DNA from: Pseudomonas silesiensis
GTDB lineage: Bacteria; Pseudomonadota; Gammaproteobacteria; Pseudomonadales; Pseudomonadaceae
Direction: 5' to 3'
Length of the DNA stretch: 64,000 nucleotides
NCBI RefSeq assembly: GCF_001661075.1
Contig: NZ_CP014870.1
Span: 2,190,501 to 2,254,500 of the forward strand
Position 1 is the first letter of the stretch; each line of letters starts with the position of its first letter. This document shows, one piece after another, positions 34,617 to 44,323 of the stretch. Position numbers and translations under genes: made by a program. The notes under the pieces were generated by a model. The model had not been told where the DNA came from, made no database searches, and saw only the letters and a list, made by a program, of their open reading frames with translations.

Positions 34617-34891
34617 CTCGTCGTACTCCGCGACCCGCCCCCGCGACGGTTGGACTGTTCCTCGAGCTCGATGGCGAAATCCGTGGCCTCCTGGTAGTGA
34701 TGGAAGATCCAGGTTTTGCCTGTGTGCCGCTCGATGACATGGAAGAGGCCGAGCTTCTTGGTCACCACCTGGAAGCGAGCACCGCGGCGCGACTTGAATC
34801 GATTGCGCCGGAAGAACTCCAAGGATGCTTCATTGGAGTGGACGAGCAGGGCGCCGAGCTCATCGATGTGCTGCTGAAAGGATGGATGCAT
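34613..34891 (-). CDS. Hypothetical small protein
   Basis: 92 residues from the ATG at 34891, with GAGGA six bases before it. It is basic and reads MHPSFQQHIDELGALL then FFRRNRFKSRRGARF, with a possible beta segment RFQVVTKKLGLFHVI. I do not recognise a named domain. It overlaps the end of the convergent LysR gene by 4 bp. Confidence 0.65.
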   Translation of the reverse strand: MHPSFQQHIDELGALLVHSNEASLEFFRRNRFKSRRGARFQVVTKKLGLFHVIERHTGKTWIFHHYQEATDFAIELEEQSNRRGGGSRSTTS

Positions 34892-35153
34892 GTCTGATCC
34901 TCTTAGTGGAGAACATGTATTCGCAAGCACTGTGTTGCCAGTTGCTTGCCTATGCAGGCAGAGGTGTGTTCCGAACTAAAGGTGACTGATCCATTCAGGC
35001 GAGCACAAACGAACCTGCCTGAAAGAGATAAGTCCATTTTTGGCCACCGGGTTTTATGATCACATACCGTTCGTCCAAAGTTGCGCACTTGCAGTGTCTC
35101 GCGCTTCTAATGTTAAAGCGGATACATCACGCACATCAGAACGGAGAGCCGGC

Positions 35154-35351
35154 ATGGACATTGATAAAAACGCGCCAGGAAACATATCTCAGCAGGGTGT
35201 AACGAGCGGTACGGATAACGAAGTCGGCCCTGATCCCAGTCGCAACCCCGAGGTGCCGCTGCCACCGGACGACGAAGCACCTGTCGAGGAAGAGCTGGCC
35301 AATGTGGATGCCAGCAACTCAGTGTCGAGTGAGCATCCCGACCCCCTGTAG
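35154..35351 (+). CDS. Small acidic hypothetical protein
   Basis: 65 residues from the ATG at 35154, with GGAGAG upstream. It is rich in Asp, Glu and Pro, with a likely disordered PEVPLPPDDEAPVEEEL stretch. No family recognised. It is immediately followed by a REP-like sequence (GGAGCAAGCTCCT near 35356). Confidence 0.55.
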   Translation: MDIDKNAPGNISQQGVTSGTDNEVGPDPSRNPEVPLPPDDEAPVEEELANVDASNSVSSEHPDPL

Positions 35352-35423
35352 GCGCGGAGCAAGCTCCTGCCGAACTTACCCCGCCACCAATAGGGCCCAC
35401 TTTGCACACTGCGATCTGCAGTA

Positions 35424-36641
35424 TCAGTGTCCTTTAACTTTCTTGATACGCAGCACAATGAGCGCAAGGATGCCGATCGCCAGGGGCGTCATGGCCAGCA
35501 TGGCTTCCCGTGGGGCCACGTCGACGCCGAGCAGGTGCAACCCCGAATAGCCCAGCTTGAGCAGGCTCAGCAGGTAGTAGGTGATGGCGATGATCGACAG
35601 GCCCTCCACCGCGCGCTGGATCTTGATCTGGGCATCGGCGCGGGCGTTCAGGCTTTTGAGGATCTCCGAGTTCTGCTCTTCCATTTCCACCTGGACCCGG
35701 GCCTGCAACAGATCGCCCAGGTTGGCCACGCTTTTGGCCAGGTGCTCCAGCCGTTGTTCGGTGGCGGTGCAGTACCTGACGGTGGGCTTGAAGCGGCGAT
35801 CGATGAACACCCCCAACCGCTGGCAATCCCCCACATGACTTTCCCGCAGTTCGCCCAGGCGCTCGAATACCAATTGGGCGTACGCCTGGGTGGCGCTGAA
35901 GCGATGGCGGGTTTTCGCAGTACAGCTGACCACCTGCGCCGAAAGGCTGGAGATGTCCGCCAGCAGCGCCTTCGCGTTGCCACTGTCGGCGTCGGCATTG
36001 CGTCCGGACAGCGTGACCAGGGTCTGGTCAAAGACGTTGAGTTGCGCGCTCAAGGTCTTGGCCGTGGTCAAGGACAGCGAGGCCATCATCCGGTACGTCT
36101 CGATTTCCAGCAGGCGGCGGATCATCCGTCCCTGGCGGTAGGCGTTGAGGCGCCGGTTGACGAACAGCAGCCGGTTGCTGCCGTCCTCGCTGAGGCGAAA
36201 ATCGCTCCAGACCACCGCGTCGCCGCCGCCCACGCAGGAACCGCATGGATCCTTGAAACCGTAGCTGGCGAGGTCCAGGCCGGCTTCGCCACGCACGACG
36301 ATCTGCACCGAATTGATCAGCTGCGGCAGATGCCCTTCGACCTTTTGCGCCAGCACCTCGGGCAGCGATGTCCAGGACAAGTCATCGCAGGACGAAGTGA
36401 CCACCAGGGTCAGGGTGAAGAATTCGGCGTGGCGTTCCCATTTCAGCGCGTGGCCATCGAGCCGAGTGATGCCCTGGGCGGCATGCGGATCGATCGGCCC
36501 CGGGCAGCAGCGATCCAGCAGCGCATTGCACTGCGGTTCCGTGCCGAGAAAGGCCATGTGAAACACATGGGCCGGCTCGTCGAAATACAGTGAAGGGCGT
36601 GCGTGCAGTTCGTTGTGCAGGGTTTGTCTGTGCGGATGCAT
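35424..36641 (-). CDS. DUF3422-family membrane-anchored protein
   Basis: 405 residues. It starts with the family block LHNELHARPSLYFDEPAHV and contains GSCVGGGDAVVWSDFRLSEDG. Helical segments around residues 290-350 are followed by two C-terminal hydrophobic stretches (ITYYLLSLLKLGYSGLHLLG and AMTPLAIGILALIVLRI). The topology suggests a large cytoplasmic part anchored by a C-terminal hairpin. Function unknown; family membership is clear. Confidence 0.85.
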   Translation of the reverse strand: MHPHRQTLHNELHARPSLYFDEPAHVFHMAFLGTEPQCNALLDRCCPGPIDPHAAQGITRLDGHALKWERHAEFFTLTLVVTSSCDDLSWTSLPEVLAQKVEGHLPQLINSVQIVVRGEAGLDLASYGFKDPCGSCVGGGDAVVWSDFRLSEDGSNRLLFVNRRLNAYRQGRMIRRLLEIETYRMMASLSLTTAKTLSAQLNVFDQTLVTLSGRNADADSGNAKALLADISSLSAQVVSCTAKTRHRFSATQAYAQLVFERLGELRESHVGDCQRLGVFIDRRFKPTVRYCTATEQRLEHLAKSVANLGDLLQARVQVEMEEQNSEILKSLNARADAQIKIQRAVEGLSIIAITYYLLSLLKLGYSGLHLLGVDVAPREAMLAMTPLAIGILALIVLRIKKVKGH

Positions 36642-36765
36642 GCTGTTCAGGCCATGTGGGTCGACTGCTGGTGTTAGTGGGACTGGTGGGGGAACTCACG
36701 AGTCACTTGCAGGAATCGATACTTTTTCTGGCCTGATGCCAATGGCTCTTTTTGCTTGATAAATT

Positions 36766-37644
36766 TTATTCAGAACCGGTCTTTACCTGGTCACTGATAA
36801 GTTGGGCCAACGTTCTTACAGGCTCAGTCAAACTCTGCCGAGCCCGATGCACGAGCCCGATATCACGATGGAAGGTGTACTGCCCCAGGTCCAGCACGCG
36901 TACACCAGCGGGCCATTCCTGATGGGTGGCTATCTGCGGCACCAGCGCTACCCCCACACCATTTTCAACCAGCTTGACGATGGCTTCCAGTTCATCCAGC
37001 TCGCAAACCTCACGCAAGGTGAAATGCATCTGCCGAAGGAAGCGATCCACCTGTCTGCCCCCGAATGATGATCGGTCATAGCGAATGAACGGTTGGCTGG
37101 AAAGCAGTTCCGACCAATCTTCTCCCGGCAGGTCACACGGCACGATCAAGCGGTAGGGCTCAAGCGCCAAGGTCGTCCAGCGCAGATCGCTTTGAAGTGA
37201 GAAGGGCGGGCGAATGATTGCCGCCATGTCGATTTCGCCGGCATCCACGAGGTTGACCAACTCCATCGATAGCCCTGGGACTACCCGGGTGCGGCATTGC
37301 GGGCATTGTTGGTGAAACCTGGCTAATGCGTCCGGTAAAAAGGATCGCTGCACGGAAGCGATAGCACCGATATTCACCAGCACGCTCGCAGGCAGTCCGA
37401 CCGTGGTCGAACCCAGGTTTTCATAAAGGCGAAGCAGCTCTTGCGCTTGCAGGAGTATTTGGTGGCCCATTCTGTTGAGGTGGGCCGAGCGCCCCTTTCG
37501 GTCGAAGATTTCGAAGCCGAGCTCAGCCTCCAGACGCTGAATCTGGGCGCTCACCGCTGCTTGGGTGAGGCCGATTTTATTCCCGGCAGCGGCAAATGTT
37601 CCTTCCCGTGCAACGGCGATGAGTGTTTTGAGTTCTTTGATCAT
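36766..37644 (-). CDS. LysR-family regulator
   Basis: 292 residues. The HTH occupies residues 1-60 (KELKTLIAVAREGTFAAAGNKIGLTQAAVSAQI), followed by the LysR substrate domain. It is divergent from a VOC protein and a DAACS symporter. The 204-bp intergenic region is very AT-rich close to this start (positions 37645-37700), as expected for its promoter. It probably controls the VOC-symporter pair. Confidence 0.88.
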   Translation of the reverse strand: MIKELKTLIAVAREGTFAAAGNKIGLTQAAVSAQIQRLEAELGFEIFDRKGRSAHLNRMGHQILLQAQELLRLYENLGSTTVGLPASVLVNIGAIASVQRSFLPDALARFHQQCPQCRTRVVPGLSMELVNLVDAGEIDMAAIIRPPFSLQSDLRWTTLALEPYRLIVPCDLPGEDWSELLSSQPFIRYDRSSFGGRQVDRFLRQMHFTLREVCELDELEAIVKLVENGVGVALVPQIATHQEWPAGVRVLDLGQYTFHRDIGLVHRARQSLTEPVRTLAQLISDQVKTGSE

Positions 37645-37848
37645 TCACAAATATTAATTGTGTTTCTAAGAAAATTATATTGATTTTTTTGTTTTTAGGG
37701 CCGCTCTACGATGTGTCCATCCCCCGGCAACAGCCCGAACCTCCAGGCCGATGTCGGTGGACCGCGGAACTTGAAGCGTCGTGAAAAATTAACGGCCAGC
37801 ATTTTTATGCTCCGTCCTTCACCAACAAAAAAATGTACTGGAGTTCTG

Positions 37849-38274
37849 ATGAGCCTCTCGCCTTTCCACCTCGCAATCCCTGTTTACAACCTTGCTGGCG
37901 CACGCACCTTTTACGGCGAAGTGTTCGGCCTGGAAGAAGGTCGTTCCAGCGACCAATGGGTCGATTTCAATTTTTATGGTCACCAGCTGGTTATTCACGA
38001 ACACCCAAAAACCGCTTCCCAGGAAAGCGTCCATAGCAACCCCGTCGACGGCCACAACGTACCTGTTCCGCACTTCGGCATCATTTTGGGCTGGGAACAA
38101 TGGGAAGCGCTGGCCGAGCGCCTCAAGTCCTTTGGCATTGAGTTTGTAATCGAACCCTACATTCGCTTCAAAGGACAGGTTGGCGAGCAAGCCACCATGT
38201 TTCTGTTCGACCCTTGCGGTAACGCGCTTGAATTCAAGGCCTTCAAGGATATGAGCCAGCTCTTCGCAAAATAA
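37849..38274 (+). CDS. VOC (glyoxalase/dioxygenase fold) protein
   Basis: 141 residues from the ATG at 37849, with GGAG seven bases before it. It contains [23 protein letters not shown] and a C-terminal [16 protein letters not shown], the paired metal-binding elements of the vicinal oxygen chelate fold (His near residue 7, Glu near 130). Members include glyoxalases and ring-cleaving dioxygenases. Substrate unknown; the neighbouring symporter suggests an organic acid. Confidence 0.85.
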   Translation: MSLSPFHLAIPVYNLAGARTFYGEVFGLEEGRSSDQWVDFNFYGHQLVIHEHPKTASQESVHSNPVDGHNVPVPHFGIILGWEQWEALAERLKSFGIEFVIEPYIRFKGQVGEQATMFLFDPCGNALEFKAFKDMSQLFAK

Positions 38275-38386
38275 GAAACGGGTGGCACAACAGCGTTGTG
38301 CCATTTGAACTCAAGTGAGCTGGAAGCTCATGACTCTAGCAACTGCCAATTAACGCAGTCCTTTAATTCCAACAAAAAGGCTAGAC

Positions 38387-39646
38387 ATGAAACGTATTCC
38401 CCTGGTGTGGCAAATCATTGCCGGGCTGTTGCTTGGCGTGCTCGTCGGTTGGTATTTCAATACCCATCCGCAATATCAATCGTGGGTCAGTGCAGAAATC
38501 CTGAAACCGCTTGGCGATATCTTTATCAAGATGATGAAGATGGTCGTTGTACCGATCGTGTTCTGTTGCATGATCCTGGGCATCGCAGGAGGCGGCGATA
38601 ACAAATCATTTGGTCGTATGGGCATAAAGTCGTTGGGCTATTTCTTTGCGATCACCGGCCTGGCGATTGTGATGGGACTGTGTTTCGCAAACATCTTCGA
38701 GCCTGGCACGGGCACCGATATTTCGGGCATTACGCATAGCTCTGCATCCATCACCATGGAACCTTCGAAGGGGGCATTGGTGATTGTGCAGAACATCGTC
38801 CCGGATAACGTTTTCGTGGCGATGTCGGAAGCGAAGCTGCTGTCGGTGTTGTTCTTTGCAGTGTTATTCGGCATGGCGCTGAACTCGCTGCCCAGGGAGA
38901 AGAGCGCGCCAGTGGTCGCGGTGGTTCAGGGTATTTCCGATGCGATGTTCAAAGTCGTTTCAATCGTCATGGCGTACGCACCGATAGGTGTATTTGGAAT
39001 GATCGGCGCTACCGTTGCGACCTTTGGCTTTGCCTCGCTATTGCCTTTGCTCAAGCTGATTGGTGTGGTTTACCTGGCACTGATTGTCTTTGCGTTGGTG
39101 GTACTCGGCGGTATTTGCTATTTGATCGGCGAGAACATCTTCAAGCTGATCAAGTACTTCCGAAATGAGCTGATTCTTGCGTTCTCGAGTGCCGCGTCGG
39201 CAGCGGTCATGCCACAGCTGATGAGCAAGCTGGAGAGCTATGGCGTTCCGCGCCGTATCGTCAGTTTTGTGGTGCCGGTGGGGTATGCGTTCAATCTGGA
39301 TGGTGCGTCGATCTTTCTTGGCGTAGCGACGATTTTTGTCGCACAACTCTATGGTATCGATCTGTCGCTGTCGCAGCAGATTTTGCTGGTGGTCACGATG
39401 GTGCTGACCTCCAAAGGCGCTGCCGGGGTACCTGGATTTGCCATCATTATCCTGTCCGCCACATTGGCGTCTGCCGGTCTTCCATTGGAAGGGGTAGCGC
39501 TTATCGCGGGGATCTTCAGGATTATCGATAGCGGAACCACCACGCTGAACGTGCTGGGTAATGCCATCGCACCCTTGGTAATCGCCAAGTGGGAGAGGGC
39601 GGACCTTGAGCCGTCACGAGTCAATCAGGCAGTACAAAAAGCATAG
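38387..39646 (+). CDS. Dicarboxylate/amino acid:cation symporter (GltP-like)
   Basis: 419 residues. DAACS-family fold with GDIFIKMMKMVVVPIVFCCMILGI, GYAFNLDGASIFLGVATIF and DSGTTTLNVLGNA. It imports acidic amino acids or dicarboxylates. It is the second DAACS carrier of the window and differs clearly from the one at 20577. It lies downstream of the VOC gene under probable LysR control. Confidence 0.9.
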   Translation: MKRIPLVWQIIAGLLLGVLVGWYFNTHPQYQSWVSAEILKPLGDIFIKMMKMVVVPIVFCCMILGIAGGGDNKSFGRMGIKSLGYFFAITGLAIVMGLCFANIFEPGTGTDISGITHSSASITMEPSKGALVIVQNIVPDNVFVAMSEAKLLSVLFFAVLFGMALNSLPREKSAPVVAVVQGISDAMFKVVSIVMAYAPIGVFGMIGATVATFGFASLLPLLKLIGVVYLALIVFALVVLGGICYLIGENIFKLIKYFRNELILAFSSAASAAVMPQLMSKLESYGVPRRIVSFVVPVGYAFNLDGASIFLGVATIFVAQLYGIDLSLSQQILLVVTMVLTSKGAAGVPGFAIIILSATLASAGLPLEGVALIAGIFRIIDSGTTTLNVLGNAIAPLVIAKWERADLEPSRVNQAVQKA

Positions 39647-39647
39647 C

Positions 39648-39755
39648 TATGCGCGCCTGCGTCTTGGTGCGGAACTTACCATCGCGCCACGTGAAAGTTA
39701 CTACGGCGGAGGCGCCAAGGGCTATACCGATTGGCCAACGGCCAACTTCAACTAA
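39648..39755 (+). pseudogene. 3' fossil of an unidentified gene
   Basis: Immediately after the symporter stop, 35 codons stay open and end in TAA. They read YARLRLGAELTIAPRESYYG, then GGAKGYTDWPTANFN. There is no start codon or ribosome site in reach. The residue mix looks protein-like, so this is probably the tail of a deleted gene. I cannot name the family. Confidence 0.45.
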
Positions 39756-39785
39756 TGAGAGATTCTCCTACATAAGGAATACATC

Positions 39786-40166
39786 ATGAGCAATCCAACT
39801 TACGTCCAGGAATACAACGCGATCGTCGACGTACTTAGCCAGTACAACGAAGGTGGCGCCAAGGCTGACAGCACCTTGATGAAACCCGCGTTCAACGAAC
39901 AGGCCACACTGTTTGGGGTCGACGGCGACAAGCTCGTCGGCGGCGCGATCCAGAACCTGTACGACGTCATCGACAACTCTTTCCGACCCTCTCCGGAGGC
40001 CAGAGCCGCGATCGTTAGCATCGACATCGTGGGCACTGCCGCCAGTGCGCGGGTCGATACTGACAACGTTTCGGGTTTTCGCTTTACCGACTTCTTCAAC
40101 CTGCTGAAGGTAGATGGCCAGTGGACGATCGTCAGCAAGATTTATCACACCCACCCGAGCGCTTGA
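39786..40166 (+). CDS. NTF2-like/putative lumazine-binding-family protein
   Basis: 126 residues with AAGGAA before the ATG. The fold pattern is that of SnoaL/NTF2-like proteins (YNAIVDVLSQYNEGGAKAD...FNEQATLFGVDGDKLVGG...FTDFFNLLKVDGQWTIVSKIYH). These small cone-shaped proteins are enzymes or ligand binders with varied roles. It is flanked by two gene fossils, one of which resembles its own C-terminus. Confidence 0.82.
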   Translation: MSNPTYVQEYNAIVDVLSQYNEGGAKADSTLMKPAFNEQATLFGVDGDKLVGGAIQNLYDVIDNSFRPSPEARAAIVSIDIVGTAASARVDTDNVSGFRFTDFFNLLKVDGQWTIVSKIYHTHPSA

Positions 40167-40174
40167 ACCCTCGA

Positions 40175-40222
40175 GGTGCCTGGAAGGTCATCGCCAAGGG
40201 TTATCACCAATTTCAAGGTTGA
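40175..40222 (+). pseudogene. Fossil C-terminus of a second NTF2-like gene
   Basis: Nine bases after the previous gene, an open stretch reads GAWKVIAKGYHQFQG and stop. It parallels the end of the intact neighbour (DGQWTIVSKIYHTH). It looks like the tail of a deleted tandem paralogue. The remaining 150 bp to the MFS gene shows no gene. Confidence 0.45.
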
Positions 40223-40380
40223 GCATCCTTCGATCCCTGTTAAATGAATGTTGGGATCGGAGCATGGCTCCGATGCCAACGAGTCCTGGCATTACCCGCA
40301 GGGGCCTTTTTAACCATTGGCTGACGTTGATTCTAGAGTTGGATTACACCGTTCGTTTCGTGAGCTGCTTGTGGGTATTT

Positions 40381-41580
40381 TTAAGCCATTTTTGCCAATG
40401 CAGAAGACTCCCGCATTGCTACTCGTGCCGCCAGGAAGGCTAGAACCGCTGCCACGCCCAGCAATGCTGCGCTCAACTCGAAGGTCGCTCGGTAACCGCT
40501 TGAGTCAAAGACCAGCCCACCCACGGTCGCCCCAAACGCGATAGCGAGTTGGATGATCGCCACCATTAAGCCGCCTCCTGCTTCGGCCTCGTCAGGCAAG
40601 GTTCTAGCCAGCCATGTCCACCATCCCACGGGCGCTGCCGTAGCAACCAGTCCCCATAGGGCAAGCAAGACAGTCGTGGTAGCCGCCGAGCTTCCGAATG
40701 AAACGAGCGCCAGCGCAATGACCGCCATCAGGATCGGGATGACGATGAGGGTTCGATACAGGCCATTTTTCAAGAACGCTTCAATCAGGAAGGTTCCGGC
40801 AAGTCCCGCCAGGCCCAGAACGAGCAACATCAATGACAGCATGGAGACACTGACGTGCGTGACCGTTTCAAGGAATGGGCGCAAATAGGTAAACAGCATG
40901 AACTGGCCCATGAAAAACACACTGACCGCCACCATGCCTAACGCGATCGGCGTGCTTTTCATCAACTTGAAGACGTTGCCGGTGCCTGAACGGCTTTGCG
41001 TTGCCATCCGTGGAAGGCTAAACAATAGCCATATACAAGCGACGATCGCGACTGGGATGACGCACAGGAATGCACCGCGCCAGCCAATCAGGGCGCCAAG
41101 AAAACTGCCCAATGGTGCTGCAATCACAGTCGCCAAAGCGTTGCCGCCGTTGACGATTGCCATGGCGCGTGTGACCTGGTCATCAGGCACAAGGCGCATG
41201 GCGGTTGCCGCCGACAGTGACCAGAAGCCACCAATCGCAACACCGATCAGTGCGCGCCCGATCATGAATACAACGTAGTTCGGTGCGAACGCGACCACTG
41301 TTCCGGAAAGGATCATCAACAGCGTCAGTGAAAGAAGTAGCGGTTTACGGTCTACCCGCGCCGCCACCAGAGGGATAAGAAGGCTGGTGAATAAGGCAAA
41401 CAGCCCCGAAACGGAAATGCCCTGGCCGGCTTGTCCTTCGGTGATATGCAGATCGGCGGCAATGGGGGTCAGCAGGCTGACGGGCATGAACTCCGATGCC
41501 ACCAGCACAAAGGCGGCGAGCGACATGGCGAATACGGCACCCCATGATTTATGGGGCGCGGGGAGGGAAAGATCAGTCAT
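40381..41580 (-). CDS. MFS efflux transporter (DHA1/NepI-like)
   Basis: 399 residues with 12 predicted helices. The first helices contain FVLVASEFMPVSLLTPIAADL, typical of drug:H+ antiporter-1 carriers such as NepI and AraJ-type proteins. Family motif RALIGVAIGGFWSLS is present. It lies downstream of a truncated alcohol dehydrogenase and near a divergent AraC regulator that may control it. Exported compound unknown. Confidence 0.88.
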   Translation of the reverse strand: MTDLSLPAPHKSWGAVFAMSLAAFVLVASEFMPVSLLTPIAADLHITEGQAGQGISVSGLFALFTSLLIPLVAARVDRKPLLLSLTLLMILSGTVVAFAPNYVVFMIGRALIGVAIGGFWSLSAATAMRLVPDDQVTRAMAIVNGGNALATVIAAPLGSFLGALIGWRGAFLCVIPVAIVACIWLLFSLPRMATQSRSGTGNVFKLMKSTPIALGMVAVSVFFMGQFMLFTYLRPFLETVTHVSVSMLSLMLLVLGLAGLAGTFLIEAFLKNGLYRTLIVIPILMAVIALALVSFGSSAATTTVLLALWGLVATAAPVGWWTWLARTLPDEAEAGGGLMVAIIQLAIAFGATVGGLVFDSSGYRATFELSAALLGVAAVLAFLAARVAMRESSALAKMA

Positions 41581-41603
41581 TGCTTGAATCCTTTATTGCG
41601 CGA

Positions 41604-41637
41604 AGCGTCGTAGCCCCGAGGACGAGGCTACGAGAGA
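41604..41637. repeat. Strong hairpin at the break of the dehydrogenase pseudogene
   Basis: CGTAGCCCCGA and the facing TCGTAGCC/GGCTACGA arms give an 8-bp perfect stem extendable by wobble pairs. It coincides with the point where the alcohol dehydrogenase reading frame ends, which suggests deletion near a palindromic element. Confidence 0.5.
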
Positions 41638-41640
41638 GGA

Positions 41641-42017
41641 GATGCCCGGCCAGGGCACCGAAAAGTCGGGAAGTTGTAGGTGCCGACCATCTCGTCGCAG
41701 TAGTTTTCCAGGCCTGTCTCACAGTCGTTACAGTGTTTACAGCTGTCGACGACGCAGCCGACACCGACCAGATCGCCGACTTTGAAATCTGCTACATGTG
41801 CGCCCACCGCCGATACGCGACCGACAATTTCGTGCCCAGGAACACAAGGAAATTGCGTGCCTGCCCACTCGGCGCGCACTTGGTGCAAATCCGAATGGCA
41901 GATGCCACAGAAGGCGATATCGATCTGAACATCATGGGCTGCCGGCGTGCGGCGATTGATCTGCATCGGCTCAAGGGGTTTGTCGCCAGCGTGAGCGCCA
42001 TAGGCTTGTACCAGCAT
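41641..42017 (-). pseudogene. Truncated zinc alcohol dehydrogenase (YahK/CAD-type)
   Basis: The reading starts at ATG 42017 (MLVQAYGAHAGDKPLEPM). It holds the catalytic zinc residues in CGICHSDLHQ and GHEIVGRV and the structural zinc cysteines in CKHCNDCETGLENYC. After EMVGTYNFPT it degenerates and stops near the hairpin at about 41630. Full-length relatives are about 350 residues; only about 120 remain, and the whole NADP-binding domain is missing. It cannot be an active enzyme. Confidence 0.85.
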
Positions 42018-42182
42018 GGGAGAGACCTCAAAGGATTTGTAGGATGGACATTTTCCCGGTCGGCCAAGGCTTCCTGTAGTGCATTCCACTGGATTACTTG
42101 CCTGATTCTATGAGTCTCTGCTTTTTTGCAGGACGCTCGGGAGCTGGCGAGTTAGAGTTCAGCGAAGAGGTACCAGACGAAT

Positions 42183-43100
42183 ATGACGAACACTCCCAAC
42201 ACCGATTCTGAACAGACATCGCCACAGGAAAAGCTTGCGCAGATCATCGGCGCGCAGGTCTCGAAACCCGGTGATTACGGGACGGCCATTACAGGTCTCG
42301 GCTTCTTCAGGCGCGAACATCCAGCACCGCCCACTGTCTGCATGGTCGAGCCAAGCATCATCCTCGTCGCCCGGGGTGAGAAGCAGCTCTGGGTAGGTGG
42401 CGAAGGCTACCCGTATGACAGGTCGCGATTTCTGATCACCTCGTTGGACTTGCCTGCCAATTCAGAAGTGCTGGCGGCAAGCCCGGAACAGCCATGCGTG
42501 GGGCTGACGTTGAAACTCGATCTGCGCATGCTGGCTGAGCTGATAGCGCAAAGTGACTTGCCGCCAACCCGTGATCGATCCGTTGCAAAGGGGGTAGGGA
42601 TTGGTTCAGTGACTCCTGCGATGCTGGCGTCATTCGAGCGTTTATTGGCACTGCTCGATGAGCCGGAGTCCATCCCTGTTCTGGCCCCCTTGATCCAGCG
42701 CGAGATTCACTACCGTCTCTTGCAGAGTGATCAGGCGAGCCGGCTTCGACAAATAACATCCGTCGATGGCCAAGGTTATCGGATCGCGAAAGCCATCGAT
42801 TGGCTGAAGTTGAATTACACCTCGGCACTTCGCATCGATGAACTTGCAGCCCGTGTGCAGATGAGCACGCCGACCTTTCACCACCACTTTCGCCAACTCA
42901 CCGCAATGAGCCCGTTGCAGTACCAGAAATGGCTGCGTCTGAACGAGGCAAGGCGATTGATGCTCAATGAGCACCAGGACGTATCCAGTGCGGCTTTCAA
43001 GGTCGGATATGAAAGCCCGTCTCAGTTCAGTCGTGAATACAGCCGTCTGTTCGGCGTCGCTCCCAAGCGAGACATTGCGGCGTTGCGAGGGCATGGCTAG
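42183..43100 (+). CDS. AraC-family regulator with AraC_N domain
   Basis: 305 residues. The N-terminal cupin-like AraC_N domain (about residues 25-190) contains PSIILVARGEKQLWVGGEGYPYD. The C-terminal double HTH has HFRQLTAMSPLQYQKWLRL and AAFKVGYESPSQFSREYSRLFG. This type often controls a neighbouring alcohol dehydrogenase or aldo-keto reductase. The divergent dehydrogenase is truncated here, so only the MFS gene may remain as target. Confidence 0.9.
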   Translation: MTNTPNTDSEQTSPQEKLAQIIGAQVSKPGDYGTAITGLGFFRREHPAPPTVCMVEPSIILVARGEKQLWVGGEGYPYDRSRFLITSLDLPANSEVLAASPEQPCVGLTLKLDLRMLAELIAQSDLPPTRDRSVAKGVGIGSVTPAMLASFERLLALLDEPESIPVLAPLIQREIHYRLLQSDQASRLRQITSVDGQGYRIAKAIDWLKLNYTSALRIDELAARVQMSTPTFHHHFRQLTAMSPLQYQKWLRLNEARRLMLNEHQDVSSAAFKVGYESPSQFSREYSRLFGVAPKRDIAALRGHG

Positions 43101-43219
43101 ATATCATAACGAGCCTCTCTTGGAATTTACGCTGAAGTTGGAATACGAGAGTCCTCGCTGGACGTAATCAGGCTCGATAGGTGACGCTTGGCGCCGCCGC
43201 CAAGCGTAAGGCTGTGAAC

Positions 43220-44323
43220 TTAAAAGGACGCCACCGGTTCACCGAAAATGCCCTCTTCAGGCACAACGCCCAAGCCGACTCCTTGTGGGCGTTTGATGTA
43301 ACCGTCTTCCACCCGTATTCCATTTTTTTGGTCGTAGTTCCCGTCGATCATTGGCGCCGCGATCCAGACGCCTTCCAGCAGTTCAGGAGCGACGGTCGCG
43401 CCGATGTGAGTGCAGGCGGCCGCAATGAGATCTCCGCCCCATGCGTCATCACAGGTGTGGGGTAAGTTTCGTGCTGCACAAATGTCACGGAACGCCCGCA
43501 TTGGATGCAAGCCACCCAGCGCTGTGACCTTCATTCCGAAACCATCGACCAGGCCGGTTCCCGCTACAGTGATTGCAGTATTTATTGTGGTGCAACTCTC
43601 GTCCATGTACATCGCATGGCTAATCTGCGATCGGATTTTCTGGAAGTCTTCGATGGTGTTGCAGGGTTGTTCAAGGATAAAAGGAACGTTTGTACATTCG
43701 CGGCAGAGCCTTAAGGCGTCGCGTGTATTCAGGCCTCGATTTGCATCTACGGCGAGCTTGGTACGTGAGCCGCCTACCGCTTCCCACACCTTTTGAACGG
43801 CCGCGATATCTTCCTCGATTGGTCTGCCACCTACCTTTATCTGTAGTCGGGGATAACCTTGGTTGCGCTTATCGACAGCAAGGCGGGCTGATTCGTCGGG
43901 ATCACTGATTCCAACAACAGAGTAGGAGGGGATACGATCTGCCAGGGCACCGCCCAGGAGATCCGAAACGCTGAGACCCAGATGCTTCCCTAACAGGTCA
44001 TGCAAGGCGATATCGATCGCTGCTTTGGCGTAGTTGTGGCCTTTGAGTAATCCATCCATGCGTCGATGCAGAGGAACAGGCAGCACTTCAGTGCCAACGA
44101 GCCCTTTGGCCATTGCAGCCAAAGCCGCCACCGCACCTCCTGAATGTGACTCGGAGAAGGTCGGGCCAACAGGGCACGTCTCGCCCCACCCAAACAGTCC
44201 GTTATCCGCTACGAGTTTTACCAACGTGGTTGTCAATGAATATACGACTTGATTGGCCATGGTATATGGACCGTCAAGGACGGGTAATTCGTAGGTATAG
44301 ATATGAACGCTAGCAATTTTCAT
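43220..44323 (-). CDS. hpbD: Betaine epimerase of the enolase superfamily (HpbD-like)
   Basis: 367 residues. It closely follows the hydroxyproline-betaine 2-epimerase/proline-betaine racemase Hpb[49 protein letters not shown], [26 protein letters not shown] block and PQGVGLG. Muconate lactonising-type catalytic residues are visible: a lysine in LQIKVGG, metal ligands in VDANRG, LEQPC and MDES, and the second lysine in [11 protein letters not shown]. It inverts C2 of 4-hydroxyproline betaine or proline betaine as the first catabolic step. It overlaps the upstream dehydrogenase by 4 bp. Confidence 0.88.
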   Translation of the reverse strand: MKIASVHIYTYELPVLDGPYTMANQVVYSLTTTLVKLVADNGLFGWGETCPVGPTFSESHSGGAVAALAAMAKGLVGTEVLPVPLHRRMDGLLKGHNYAKAAIDIALHDLLGKHLGLSVSDLLGGALADRIPSYSVVGISDPDESARLAVDKRNQGYPRLQIKVGGRPIEEDIAAVQKVWEAVGGSRTKLAVDANRGLNTRDALRLCRECTNVPFILEQPCNTIEDFQKIRSQISHAMYMDESCTTINTAITVAGTGLVDGFGMKVTALGGLHPMRAFRDICAARNLPHTCDDAWGGDLIAAACTHIGATVAPELLEGVWIAAPMIDGNYDQKNGIRVEDGYIKRPQGVGLGVVPEEGIFGEPVASF

